From Gluconacetobacter liquefaciens (GTDB taxonomy: Bacteria > Pseudomonadota > Alphaproteobacteria > Acetobacterales > Acetobacteraceae), in NCBI RefSeq assembly GCF_003350405.1, contig NZ_QQAW01000002.1, positions 496,001 through 560,000 of the forward strand: a stretch of DNA of 64,000 bases, given 5' to 3'. The notes under the pieces were generated by a model, which was given only the letters and a program-made list of their open reading frames with translations, ran no database searches and was not told where the DNA came from. A program made the translations under genes and the position numbers. Positions 9,327 through 17,699 of this stretch are shown here, piece after piece; position 1 is the stretch's first letter, and every line of letters begins with the position of its first letter.

Positions 9327-10417
9327 GCGCGCCCCCGGTCCTGCGGATCGAAGGGCTGACCAAGCACTATCTCGCGCGGGATGGGGGCGGGGTGACGCGG
9401 GCGGTCGATGGTGTGTCGCTGGAGATCATGGCGGGCGAGACGCTGGCGCTGGTGGGCGAGAGCGGCTGCGGCAAATCCACCACGGCGCGCTGTGCGCTGC
9501 GGCTGATCGCGCCCAGCGGCGGACGTGTGATGTTCGAGGGAGTGGATGTGCTGGCGCTGGCGCCGGCGGAATTGCGCCGGATGCGGCGGCGGTTCCAGTT
9601 CGTGTTCCAGGATCCGTTCGCCTCGCTCAACCCGCGCATGTGCATGGGGGCCATCCTTGAGGAGCCGCTGCTGGTCCATCGCATGGGCGACCGGGCCCGG
9701 CGCGAGGCGCGTGTGGCGGAACTGCTGGTGATGGTGGGGCTGGGGCCGGATCACGCCCGCCGCTTTGCGCATGAACTCTCCGGCGGCCAGCGCCAGCGCG
9801 TCGGCATCGCACGCGCGCTGGCGACCTCGCCCAGCCTGGTGATCTGCGATGAGCCGGTTTCGGCGCTGGATGTTTCGGTCCAGGCGCAGGTTCTCAACCT
9901 GCTCTCCGACCTCAAGCGCGCGCTGGGCCTGTCCTATCTGTTCATCACCCACGATCTGGGCGTCGTGCGGCGGGTGGCCGATCGGGTGGCGGTGATGCTC
10001 CATGGCCGGATCGTGGAAATCGCGACGGTCGGGTCGCTGTTCGGGCAGCCGGCGCATCCTTACACCGCGCGCCTGCTCGACGCGACGCCGGTGCTCGATC
10101 CGGCGCGGCGTCAGGCGGCGCACGACCCCGGCGCGGAGGCTCCGGCGCCCGCATTCCGGCCGGCTGGTCCCGAGGGCTGTTCCTATACCGGGCGATGCGC
10201 GGTCGCGATCGCGCGCTGCGCGCGAGAGGCGCCGTCGCTGCGCGCGATCGCGGAAGGCCATCTGGTCGCCTGCCACCGAGGAGGCGAATTACCGCTGCCC
10301 GCGCCCTTTGAAGATGCCGCTCTTTCGTCTGTCGCGCAGCGACGGCTCGCGCTGCTGGACAGGCTCGCGGATGCGGCTTCCTCTTCCTGCAACGAAGGAG
10401 CCTCTCATGTCGATTGA
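9323..10417 (+). CDS. ABC transporter ATP-binding protein, DppF type
   Basis: This 364-residue second ATPase of the importer starts at GTG 9323, overlapping the previous stop by 4 nt ([18 protein letters not shown]). Walker A is GESGCGKST, the signature LSGGQRQRVGIARALA and Walker B LVICDEPVSALD. The C-terminal extension has the family cysteine pattern (EGCSYTGRCAVAIARC). Its last 11 nt overlap the start of the aldolase gene, linking transport and catabolism in one operon. Confidence 0.9.
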   Translation: MSAPPVLRIEGLTKHYLARDGGGVTRAVDGVSLEIMAGETLALVGESGCGKSTTARCALRLIAPSGGRVMFEGVDVLALAPAELRRMRRRFQFVFQDPFASLNPRMCMGAILEEPLLVHRMGDRARREARVAELLVMVGLGPDHARRFAHELSGGQRQRVGIARALATSPSLVICDEPVSALDVSVQAQVLNLLSDLKRALGLSYLFITHDLGVVRRVADRVAVMLHGRIVEIATVGSLFGQPAHPYTARLLDATPVLDPARRQAAHDPGAEAPAPAFRPAGPEGCSYTGRCAVAIARCAREAPSLRAIAEGHLVACHRGGELPLPAPFEDAALSSVAQRRLALLDRLADAASSSCNEGASHVD

Positions 10418-11144
10418 TGAACAATGCCGGATATTGCGCGAGGATCTCGCGGCAGCCTATCGGCTTATGGCCCTGTTCGGCATGACGGACCTGGTCTTTA
10501 CCCATCTCTCTGTCCGGCTGCCCGGTGCGGAGAACAGGTTTCTGGTCAATCCCTATGGCTTTCTGTTCGAGGAGATCACGGCCAGTTCGCTGGTCGAGGT
10601 CGACGCCGACGGGCTGCCGCGGCAGAAGACGAGCTATGCCGTCAATCCCGCCGGGTTCGTGATTCATTCCGCGGTCCATCGCGCGCGGCATGACGTGGCG
10701 TGCGTCATGCATACCCATACGCTGGCCGGCATGGTGGTGGCGGCACAACGGCAGGGCATCCTGCCGATCAGCCAGATCAGCATCGAATTCGCGCGCAATG
10801 TCGGCTTTCATTCCTACGAGGGTATCGCTGACGACGACAATCTGGACGAGCGCGAGCGTCTGGTGCGTGACCTAGGCTCTAACCAGGCGCTGATCCTTGA
10901 AAATCATGGCCTGCTGACGGTGGGGCGCTCCGTCGCCGAGGCGTTCTATCGCATGTTCTATCTCAATCGTTCGTGTCAGATCCAGGTTGCGGCGCAATCG
11001 TGCGGTACGCCGCTATATGCGCCTTCCGACGCCACGGTGGACCGGACCTATGCCCAGTATGTGGCTGACACGGACAAGGAAATGCTGGTCTGGACCGCGC
11101 TGCGCCGCAAGCTGGATCGTGAACAGCCCGATTACCGCCTCTGA
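10407..11144 (+). CDS. Class II aldolase/adducin family protein
   Basis: This 245-residue zinc-dependent aldolase/epimerase-like enzyme (FucA/AraD fold) starts at ATG 10407, with AAGGAG 6 nt upstream. Zinc-ligand histidines are visible in VMHTHTLAG and later in LENHGLLTVG, and the N-terminal FTHLSVRLPG segment matches the substrate-binding loop. It lies inside the importer operon and upstream of a 2-hydroxyacid dehydrogenase. A retro-aldol or decarboxylation step on the imported compound is plausible, but family members also include decarboxylases and proteins of unknown activity. Confidence 0.85.
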   Translation: MSIDEQCRILREDLAAAYRLMALFGMTDLVFTHLSVRLPGAENRFLVNPYGFLFEEITASSLVEVDADGLPRQKTSYAVNPAGFVIHSAVHRARHDVACVMHTHTLAGMVVAAQRQGILPISQISIEFARNVGFHSYEGIADDDNLDERERLVRDLGSNQALILENHGLLTVGRSVAEAFYRMFYLNRSCQIQVAAQSCGTPLYAPSDATVDRTYAQYVADTDKEMLVWTALRRKLDREQPDYRL

Positions 11145-11176
11145 GCGCCTGACATATCGAAAGGGATGCAACTGCC

Positions 11177-12124
11177 ATGCCCATGATCGGCGTCTATTTC
11201 GATCAAGCGAAGAATTATCTGCCCGCCGTTCGTGCCGCCCTCCTGAAATGCGATCCGGCATTGGAGGTGGTCGACTGGAGCGAGGCGCTGACGGTACCCG
11301 ACAGGGTCGATTATGTATTCGTGTGGCGGCCGCCGGCCGGGGATCTGAAGAAATTTACCTCCCTAAAAGCCATTTTCAGTGCCGCTGCCGGTGTCGATCA
11401 TATCGTCCGGCATGATCCGGACTGGCCGGTCCATGTGCCGCTGATCCGCATGGGTGATGGCGACACCGCCCTGCTGATGGGCGATTACGTGCTGTGGGCG
11501 TGCCTTACGCTGCTGCGCGGCGCCCATGCCTGGGCCTTGCAGCAGCAGGCGCGGGAATGGAAGCGTGAGGTCGTCACCCGGCCGTCGGGGAGTTGCACGG
11601 TGAGCGTGCTCGGCCTCGGCCATCTGGGCGGCCGTGTCGCGACGCATCTGCGCGATGCGGGCTTTGGCGTGCGTGGCTGGTCGCGCCGGCCGCACACGAT
11701 GGACGGAATTGCCTGCTTCGCCGGGCCGGATGAACTGGACCATGCCGTGCGGGATGCCGATTTCGTGGTCTGCCTGTTGCCGGACACGCCCTCTACCAGC
11801 GGGATTCTGAATGCGCGGTTGTTCTCGCTGTTCGCGCCTGGGGCCGGGGTGATCAATGTCGGCCGAAGCAGCCATCTGGTCGAAGCGGACCTGATTGCGA
11901 GGCTCGACGACGGGCATCTCGGCGGAGCGGTGCTGGATGTGTTCGACGTCGAACCTCTGCCCGCTGCTTCGCCGCTGTGGTCGCATGCGCGCATCACGAT
12001 CACGCCGCATGTCGCCTCGCAGGCATCGATCGGCTCCCGCATGGCCTATGTCGTGGAGGCGATGAGGCAATTGAACCGGGGCGAGATGCCACCGCTGGCC
12101 TATGACGCGCAGCGCGGCTATTAG
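11177..12124 (+). CDS. D-2-hydroxyacid dehydrogenase, GhrA-like
   Basis: This is a 315-residue NAD(P)H-dependent reductase resembling glyoxylate/hydroxypyruvate reductase A. The Rossmann motif is VLGLGHLGGRVATHL (about residues 145-159). Catalytic residues are the Arg in INVGRSSHLVE, the Glu in DVFDVEPLP and the His in ITPHVAS. Family members reduce glyoxylate, hydroxypyruvate or other 2-keto acids to D-hydroxy acids. It is the last gene of the putative uptake/catabolic unit and is followed at once by a hairpin plus T4. It would handle a 2-keto acid product of the upstream enzymes (inference). Confidence 0.88.
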   Translation: MPMIGVYFDQAKNYLPAVRAALLKCDPALEVVDWSEALTVPDRVDYVFVWRPPAGDLKKFTSLKAIFSAAAGVDHIVRHDPDWPVHVPLIRMGDGDTALLMGDYVLWACLTLLRGAHAWALQQQAREWKREVVTRPSGSCTVSVLGLGHLGGRVATHLRDAGFGVRGWSRRPHTMDGIACFAGPDELDHAVRDADFVVCLLPDTPSTSGILNARLFSLFAPGAGVINVGRSSHLVEADLIARLDDGHLGGAVLDVFDVEPLPAASPLWSHARITITPHVASQASIGSRMAYVVEAMRQLNRGEMPPLAYDAQRGY

Positions 12125-12125
12125 A

Positions 12126-12147
12126 GGCCGTTTGCAAACAGCCTTTT
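12126..12147 (+). terminator. Hairpin with short T-tract ending the uptake/catabolic operon
   Basis: GGCcGTTTG (12126-12134) pairs with CAAACaGCC (12135-12143) and is followed by TTTT, starting 2 nt after the dehydrogenase stop codon. The placement fits a rho-independent terminator. Confidence 0.55.
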
Positions 12148-12271
12148 AGGAAACATATACCTTGGGACAGGCGGGTTCGCCGCCGGTGGCCGATATGCCG
12201 TGCGGGGTGGTGAGCGGGCTGCTGCCTGATCCAGCGCATGTGTTGATGGCTGCCAGAGGACGATCGGCCCG

Positions 12272-12868
12272 ATGAAGTTTTACCATGCCCCACTCAGTCC
12301 CTATGCGCGGAAGGTTCGGGCTGCGGCCATTCTGCTTGGCCTGGAGTCCCGGCTGACGGAAATCGTGGTGCGGGTTGCGGACTCGCCGCCCGAGGTGCTG
12401 GCGGCGAACCCGTTATGCAAGATCCCGACCCTGGAACTGCCGGATGGGGAGGGATTGTACGACAGCCGGGTGATCGTGGATTATCTGGATGGGCTGGCCG
12501 GTGGGGGCCGGCTGGTGCCGGCCGAGGGGGAGGCACGTCGGCGGGCCTTGCGGATGCAGGCACTGGGGGATGGGCTGGCCGATGCTGCGATTCTGGTGCG
12601 GACGCTGATCGCGGCGGGGCTTGCGCATGACCATCCGCTGCTCCAGCGACAGCTTGCGGCGGTCTGGCGCAGTCTGGACCGGCTGGAAAGCGCGCCTCCT
12701 GCGCTGGAGCCGATGGATATCGGCGGGCTGTCGGTGGCCTGTGCGCTGGGGTTTCTGGACGTGCGCTTCGCCGATGACCCGTGGCGGCGCGATCGTCCGG
12801 CGCTGGCGGAGTGGTACGCGGCGGCCAGTGCCCTGCCGTGCCTGGTCCGGACGGCCATGTCCTCATAG
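12272..12868 (+). CDS. Glutathione S-transferase, YibF-like
   Basis: This 198-residue cytosolic GST has an N-terminal thioredoxin-like domain (residues 1-80) with FYHAPLSPYARKVR, the cis-proline segment CKIPTLELPDG and the glutathione gamma-Glu contact DSRVIVDYLD. The C-terminal all-helical domain ends around residue 198. The length and the DSRVI motif match YibF-type enzymes. It is separated from the preceding operon by a terminator and about 120 nt, so it is probably transcribed on its own. The substrate is unknown. Confidence 0.88.
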   Translation: MKFYHAPLSPYARKVRAAAILLGLESRLTEIVVRVADSPPEVLAANPLCKIPTLELPDGEGLYDSRVIVDYLDGLAGGGRLVPAEGEARRRALRMQALGDGLADAAILVRTLIAAGLAHDHPLLQRQLAAVWRSLDRLESAPPALEPMDIGGLSVACALGFLDVRFADDPWRRDRPALAEWYAAASALPCLVRTAMSS

Positions 12869-13114
12869 CACCATCCTGATGGCAGCCGGCCGATCGGCCG
12901 TCAGGTGGCCGGCGGCGCGATCGGTCATCTTTTGAGGCCGGGGCACGGCCCGTGCATCGGGGGGCGGTCATGCTAGGGTCCGCGACCCTGGCGCCCATAT
13001 CCGAGGCGATTGCGTGGCGACCGCGCTGGGTGGATGGTCGTTTTCGTGTTGTTTCGCCGGGGTTTGCCCGGCGGTTCGTTTCATGCTCCGGCCACCTGCC
13101 GGCCCAGCCCGTCG

Positions 13115-13771
13115 ATGGAGGGTATATTGCCGGATGCCAGTCGCCCGTGCGGCCCGATCGTCATCAAGAAATACGCTAACCGACGTTTGTACGACACCGA
13201 GCGCTCGATCTATATCACGCTCGACACGCTGGCCGATATGGTGCGTTCCGGCAAGGAATTCGTGATTTTCGATGCCCGTACGGGCGACGACATCACGCGC
13301 GCCGTCCTGACCCAGATCATCATGGAGGAAGAGACCAAGGGGCGGGCCATGCTGCCCGCGTCCTTCCTGCGGCAGATCATCCGGTTTTATGGTGACAGCA
13401 TGCAGGGGTTGGTACCGGAGTATCTGGACCAGATGATGGAGCAGTTCACCGCCAACCATCACCAGATCCGCACCACCATGCAGCGGACGATGGAGCAGTT
13501 CCTGCCGCCCGGTATCGAGCAGCTTGGCCACCATGATATCGAGATGATGGACCGGGCGATGTCGATGTTCGCCTCGCTTTACCGGCCGGAAGCGGAACCC
13601 CCGGTTTCGGCTGGCGGGGTGGCCCATGACGAGGGGACCGGTAACGCCGGGCCGGTGGACGAGGTGGTGCCCGAGGGCGTGGAGAGCATGGAAGAAGAAG
13701 TGGCGCGCCTGCGCCGCGAGGTTGCCGAGTTGCGGGCCGTGCTGGGCATGTCGCCCGGCGCGGAGGGCTGA
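13115..13771 (+). CDS. phaR: Polyhydroxyalkanoate synthesis repressor PhaR
   Basis: A DNA-binding PHB_acc_N domain sits at the N-terminus (KKYANRRLYDTERS, about residues 15-28) and is followed by a PHB_acc repeat region, then a charged C-terminus with a predicted coiled coil (EEEVARLRREVAELRAVLG). PhaR proteins sense PHA/PHB and repress phasin and related genes. The ATG at 13115 lacks a ribosome-binding site, while TTG at 13127 has GGAGGT just upstream (13117-13122), so translation may start at 13127. It is convergent with the next gene, 15 nt away. No pha biosynthetic genes are nearby. Confidence 0.85.
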   Translation: MEGILPDASRPCGPIVIKKYANRRLYDTERSIYITLDTLADMVRSGKEFVIFDARTGDDITRAVLTQIIMEEETKGRAMLPASFLRQIIRFYGDSMQGLVPEYLDQMMEQFTANHHQIRTTMQRTMEQFLPPGIEQLGHHDIEMMDRAMSMFASLYRPEAEPPVSAGGVAHDEGTGNAGPVDEVVPEGVESMEEEVARLRREVAELRAVLGMSPGAEG

Positions 13772-13786
13772 CGCCGCTAGGCCGCT

Positions 13787-14866
13787 TCAGGGCAGCCAGT
13801 CCGTGACGTGGCCTAACGGCAGGGCGCCGATGAAGACCATGCCGGCGTTCAGGCGCAGGGGCAGGCTGATGGGGCGGTCGGTGAGGGCGGGCGTGGCGGG
13901 GGCGGTGATGGCGCCGGGAGATCCGGCTGCCAGTTGGTCGATCGCCGCGACCAGATGTGTGAGGTCTGGTGACAGCGTGCCGGCCTGATCGAGCGCGCGG
14001 ACGGTCTGGCCGATGCCTGCGATGGACAGGGTGAAGGTGCCCTCGGGACCGCCGGGGGCGGTGAGGTGGGCGGTTCCTGCCGCCGACAGGGAAAGATGCG
14101 TCCAGCGCGTGTGCAGGTTCTGCACCAGCAGGGGGATCGCGGTACCGCCGGGGAAGGAGACGGTCAGGCCGGCATCGGACAGGCGGTGCGCGTCGGTCGG
14201 AACGGTGGGCAGAGGCCAGGCGGGCGGCAGGTCGATCGTGGCGGCGTGGATGGTCATGGCGACGCGGCTGGACTCGGGGCTGGCCTGGCTGTTCCAGAGG
14301 CCATGGCCGCGCAGGTCGTGCAGCGTCAGGTCCGTGGTGTGGCCATCCGGGTTCAGGATCTGGAGGGTGAGGGAGCGGGCGGTCCAGGCGGCGTGACCGG
14401 TTGCGGCGTCGGCTGGCGGGCCGAGTGGAAGGAAGAGGCGGGCGTTTTCTGTCTGGAGCCTGAGCGCCTGTTCCGTGTCGGGGCCGGTCAGGCGGGCGGC
14501 CTGCGTGTTGCCGGGAGCGATCCGGATCGTCATGGGGTGCAGCAGGGACAGGGACAGTGTGATCCTGTCCGCCCCCCAGGCGATGGTCCGGTTGCCGGCC
14601 GGGCCGTTCAGGCGTGGATTCCGGAAGGTGAGGCGGGCCGTCAGCAGGGAGCCGCCCCGTGTGGTCTGACCGGGGTCCAGGGTCCAGCCCTGTCGGTGCA
14701 GTTGCGTGCGCCAGTCTGTGACCATTCGGCCCAGTTCATGCTGCGCGGTCTGCCAGGCCAGGCCGTCGAGGGCCGCGAACCCGAGCAGGGCGAGGGCGGC
14801 CCCGCGTGACCATTTGTGTCGGCTGGGCCGGGGCGGGCGCGCGGGTCGGGGAGCGTGCTGGGGCAT
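13787..14866 (-). CDS. DUF2125 family protein
   Basis: This is a 359-residue protein with an N-terminal membrane anchor or uncleaved signal (about residues 22-38, GAALALLGFAALDGLAW) and a long periplasmic part. The phrase LHRQGWTLDPGQTTRGGSLLTARLTFRNPRLNG matches the opening of alphaproteobacterial DUF2125 proteins, whose function is unknown. It stands alone on the minus strand between phaR (convergent) and a gap of about 300 bp. Confidence 0.75.
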   Translation of the reverse strand: MPQHAPRPARPPRPSRHKWSRGAALALLGFAALDGLAWQTAQHELGRMVTDWRTQLHRQGWTLDPGQTTRGGSLLTARLTFRNPRLNGPAGNRTIAWGADRITLSLSLLHPMTIRIAPGNTQAARLTGPDTEQALRLQTENARLFLPLGPPADAATGHAAWTARSLTLQILNPDGHTTDLTLHDLRGHGLWNSQASPESSRVAMTIHAATIDLPPAWPLPTVPTDAHRLSDAGLTVSFPGGTAIPLLVQNLHTRWTHLSLSAAGTAHLTAPGGPEGTFTLSIAGIGQTVRALDQAGTLSPDLTHLVAAIDQLAAGSPGAITAPATPALTDRPISLPLRLNAGMVFIGALPLGHVTDWLP

Positions 14867-15172
14867 GCCGTACTTGATAGGGCACTTTCCGGAAGGCCGG
14901 GAACAGATTGATTCACAAATGTTTCACATGATGACCCGCTCTGGAAAAAGAGTGGGGGAGCAAATTTATCCACAATGAAGGGCAGCCGGGTGCATGAGGC
15001 GGGGCCAGGGCAGGTCGTCGGCCGGTGCCATGCCGGGGCTGTCAAGAGGGAATGTTAAAAACGGGTGTAAGTTTAATATGTTATTGCGCGTTTTTCCACC
15101 GCCCGGCGCGGGGGAGCGCGGCGTGGAGGCCGGTGGCGGGAGAGGAATGCGCGGCGGTGGGCAAACGGACAG
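14867..15172. other. 306-bp spacer: DnaA box and AT-rich tract, possible origin-like region
   Basis: No gene is supported here. The spacer holds one perfect DnaA box, a second perfect box lies 41 bp beyond it in the end of the acyltransferase gene, and positions 15050-15096 are markedly AT-rich for this DNA. It also contains the promoter region of the DUF2125 gene (minus strand). Confidence 0.35.
14966..14974 (+). promoter_or_regulatory. Perfect DnaA box
   Basis: TTATCCACA matches the consensus high-affinity DnaA site exactly. A second exact copy on the same strand lies about 247 bp away. Confidence 0.5.
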
Positions 15173-15943
15173 TCACAGGCTCATCGAATGACCGCTTTGA
15201 CTGCCCACAGAGTTATCCACAGGTTTTTTTGTGCCCTCGTTCCTGTCGAACGGGTTGGACAGGTCCTGCCATGCCGCGGTGATGCCGCCGAGAATGCGGG
15301 CCTTGCCCAGATCGGCGGGGAGCGCGGGACCGATGGCGATATGGATGGGGCCGGGACGCTTGACGAAGGCCTTGCGTGACCAGCGCAGGCCGGAATCCGT
15401 CGCCACCGGGATGATGGGCAGGCCGGTATGGGTGGCCATGGCGACGATGCCGGGATGCAGCCGCCTTGTCTCGCCCGCCTGGGTGCGGGTGCCTTCGGGG
15501 AAGATCACGATCTGCCGCCCGTCGGCAGCGGCCTCGGCGGTGGCGGTGAGCAGGGCGCGCAGGGCCTTGGCACCGTCGGCGCGGCGGACCGGGATCATGC
15601 CCGCCAGCAGCAGCATCGGGCCGACCAGGGGGAGGCGCGTCAGTTCTTCCTTCATCACGTAGGCCGGACGATCGACCAGGTTCATCCACACCAGTGTGTC
15701 GAAGGCCGACTGATGCTGCGAGGCGAGGAGGCAGGGGCCGGCGGGCAGGTGCTCGCGGCCCGTCACCACGACCCGGATGCCGCAGATATGGCAGAGCCCC
15801 GCTACCGACAGCCTCGTCCACAACTTGGCGTAGGGCAACGCGTATCGCCGGGCGAACAGGCGGATGGGCATCGCGGCGATGCCCATCACGATCGTCAGCA
15901 GGACGAAATACAGGTTGAACAGGCATGCGCGGACAAAAATCAT
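15173..15943 (-). CDS. 1-acyl-sn-glycerol-3-phosphate acyltransferase, PlsC-like
   Basis: This 256-residue membrane-associated enzyme transfers an acyl chain to lysophosphatidate in phospholipid synthesis. The start is placed at ATG 15943 (MIFVRACLFNLYFVLL), because the upstream extension is low-complexity. An N-terminal hydrophobic segment is followed by the catalytic HX4D motif (His77, Asp82 in HQSAFD) and FPEGTR. The last residues overlap a perfect DnaA box. It is followed in the genome by ydcF, ftsX and ftsE on the same strand. Confidence 0.88.
   Translation of the reverse strand: MIFVRACLFNLYFVLLTIVMGIAAMPIRLFARRYALPYAKLWTRLSVAGLCHICGIRVVVTGREHLPAGPCLLASQHQSAFDTLVWMNLVDRPAYVMKEELTRLPLVGPMLLLAGMIPVRRADGAKALRALLTATAEAAADGRQIVIFPEGTRTQAGETRRLHPGIVAMATHTGLPIIPVATDSGLRWSRKAFVKRPGPIHIAIGPALPADLGKARILGGITAAWQDLSNPFDRNEGTKKPVDNSVGSQSGHSMSL
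15213..15221 (+). promoter_or_regulatory. Perfect DnaA box inside the 3' end of the acyltransferase gene
   Basis: TTATCCACA, an exact consensus match in the same direction as the copy at 14966, sits in the C-terminal tail codons of the PlsC-like gene. Confidence 0.45.
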
Positions 15944-16077
15944 GGCAGGCGGGGGGGCGTTCCGGACGGGTGAGGCACGGCATGCGTGCGGCGTGGCGCG
16001 TACAACAGAAAAACGGCCGGGAGACAAGGGTACGTAGGCGCGGGGCTGGTCGCGGTCGGGATGCTTTCCGCTTGCTG

Positions 16078-16704
16078 TCAGTTCTGGGCCCTGGTCGTCA
16101 TGTTGCGGGCCAGGCCCAGGCTGGCCATCAGCCATTTGTCGTATTCCGTCGCCATCAGCCGCAGGGAGGAACCGCGCAGCGGCGATTGCAGGGCTGGCGG
16201 GTGGACCGCGTAGGGATAGAGCGCCACGTCGGGCAGGGTGCGGTGGATTTCCATGATCGCGCGGCGGATGTGGTAGCCGGCGGTGACCACGATCAGCGAA
16301 TGGAGCCCGTTGTCACGGGCCCATTGCGCGGTTTCGTCGGCGTTGCCGATGGTGGAGGTGGCGTGCCGGCCCAGCGTGACCTGGTGCCAGAGCCCTGCCG
16401 GCAGGCGGGCTGCAAGGTCGGGTTGGAGGGCGCCGGCCACGGTGGCGGTCGTGGCGTGGGGGGCGACGCCGGAGATCAGCAATTGCCGGGCCTGGCCCTG
16501 GGCCAGCAGCCGCAGCGAGGCTTCGATGCGGCCCTGTCCGCCGGTCAGGGCGACGATTCCATCCGCCACGGGCGGGCGGACAGGCGATGTGAGCGCGTCG
16601 TTGACGAACCATGCGAAGCCCGCGCCCCACAGGACCATGCAGCCCAGCAGGCCCGCCAGCGTGCCGAGGAGGAAACGTCTGGCCGCGCCGTCATCCTGTT
16701 TCAT
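16078..16704 (-). CDS. YdcF/ElyC-like DUF218 membrane protein
   Basis: This is a 208-residue protein with one N-terminal transmembrane helix (about residues 12-34) and a periplasmic DUF218 domain: PVADGIVALTGGQGRIEASL, LLISGV and the acidic NADETAQWA, then VVTAGYHIRRA. E. coli relatives (ElyC, SanA, YdcF) are linked to envelope integrity. Its ATG overlaps the ftsX stop (TAATG), so it is translated together with ftsEX, which supports a cell-envelope role. Confidence 0.85.
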   Translation of the reverse strand: MKQDDGAARRFLLGTLAGLLGCMVLWGAGFAWFVNDALTSPVRPPVADGIVALTGGQGRIEASLRLLAQGQARQLLISGVAPHATTATVAGALQPDLAARLPAGLWHQVTLGRHATSTIGNADETAQWARDNGLHSLIVVTAGYHIRRAIMEIHRTLPDVALYPYAVHPPALQSPLRGSSLRLMATEYDKWLMASLGLARNMTTRAQN

Positions 16705-17699
16705 TACGGCAGGGTTCGCAGCCAGGCGCGCACCGTGGCCTGGGTGGTCAGCCAGCCGATCAGCGCGGCGGCCGGGGCGAGGGCCAGTAGGGTGGCGATC
16801 AGGGGCGGGGGCAATGTGTCGAGCAGCATGTGGGCGCGCATCGTCCAGTCCGCTGCCGCGATCGCGGCTGAGGGGGGAGGTGGGGCGGCGGTCGCGAAGG
16901 GGGCGGCGACGTGCGACAGCAGCACCAGGAGCGGCAGCGCCAGCACGCTGCCGGCCAGGCCGCCGATGAAGGCCAGAAGGGCCGTCCGGCGGGCGAAGCG
17001 CCCGGCGATGTAGCCGTCGGTGGCGCCCATGGCATGGATCAGTTCGATCGGCATGCGGCGCGCCGCCAGCCCGGCGCGGGTGGTGGCCATGATCAGCACC
17101 ACCGCGATTCCGGCCACGATCGCCACCGCCAGCAGCGCGCAGCTATGCAGACTGTCGGCCAGCCGGCCCAGCCGCTCGCCCCATTCGGCGTTGCGCTCGA
17201 CCAGCGTGCCGGGGGCGATGGCCGCCAGCCTCCGGGCCAGCGCGCCGGCCTCTTCGGTGGGGGCGGTGGCCATATGCAGTTCGATGATCGCCGGCAGGGT
17301 GAGGGCGAAATCGTTGTTCCGGCCCAGCCATGGGGCCAGCAGGGCGTCCAGTTCCGCCTTGTCCAGCCGGTGGACGCGCGCGGCGCCGGGGGTGTCGGCG
17401 AGGGCGGCCAGCACGGCGTCGGAGCGGGTCAGCGGGGTGGCGGGTGCTTTTGCCGCTGCCGGTGTGTCGGGATCGGGGACCTGGACGGTCAGCATCGATG
17501 CGGCGCCGCTCGACCAGCGCGCGGAGAGGATCTGCGCGCCCGTGGCGCCGGCCAGCGCCAGGGCCGCCAGCACGGCCATGGCCGCCACCAGCAGGGGCAG
17601 CAGCCGGTCGGGCAGGGCGTGGCGCAGGGCCAGCCCGTCGGCGCGCCGGGCCTGGTTCCAGCGGGTGAAAAAGCCGGTTTGGTGCGCGCGTTCAGCCAT
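16704..17699 (-). CDS. ftsX: Cell division ABC transporter permease FtsX
   Basis: This is a 331-residue inner-membrane protein with four predicted helices (near residues 35-55, about 190-215, 235-260 and 305-325) and a large periplasmic loop between the first two, as in FtsX. The loop segment ending in EWGERLGRLADSLHSC resembles the region that recruits peptidoglycan hydrolase activators. It overlaps ftsE by 8 nt and forms the FtsEX complex, which couples ATP hydrolysis to septal wall hydrolysis. Confidence 0.85.
   Translation of the reverse strand: MAERAHQTGFFTRWNQARRADGLALRHALPDRLLPLLVAAMAVLAALALAGATGAQILSARWSSGAASMLTVQVPDPDTPAAAKAPATPLTRSDAVLAALADTPGAARVHRLDKAELDALLAPWLGRNNDFALTLPAIIELHMATAPTEEAGALARRLAAIAPGTLVERNAEWGERLGRLADSLHSCALLAVAIVAGIAVVLIMATTRAGLAARRMPIELIHAMGATDGYIAGRFARRTALLAFIGGLAGSVLALPLLVLLSHVAAPFATAAPPPPSAAIAAADWTMRAHMLLDTLPPPLIATLLALAPAAALIGWLTTQATVRAWLRTLP

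Noticed and set aside
12952-13179. Short plus-strand frame overlapping the start of phaR
   Set aside because: Overlaps phaR in another frame and has no protein features.
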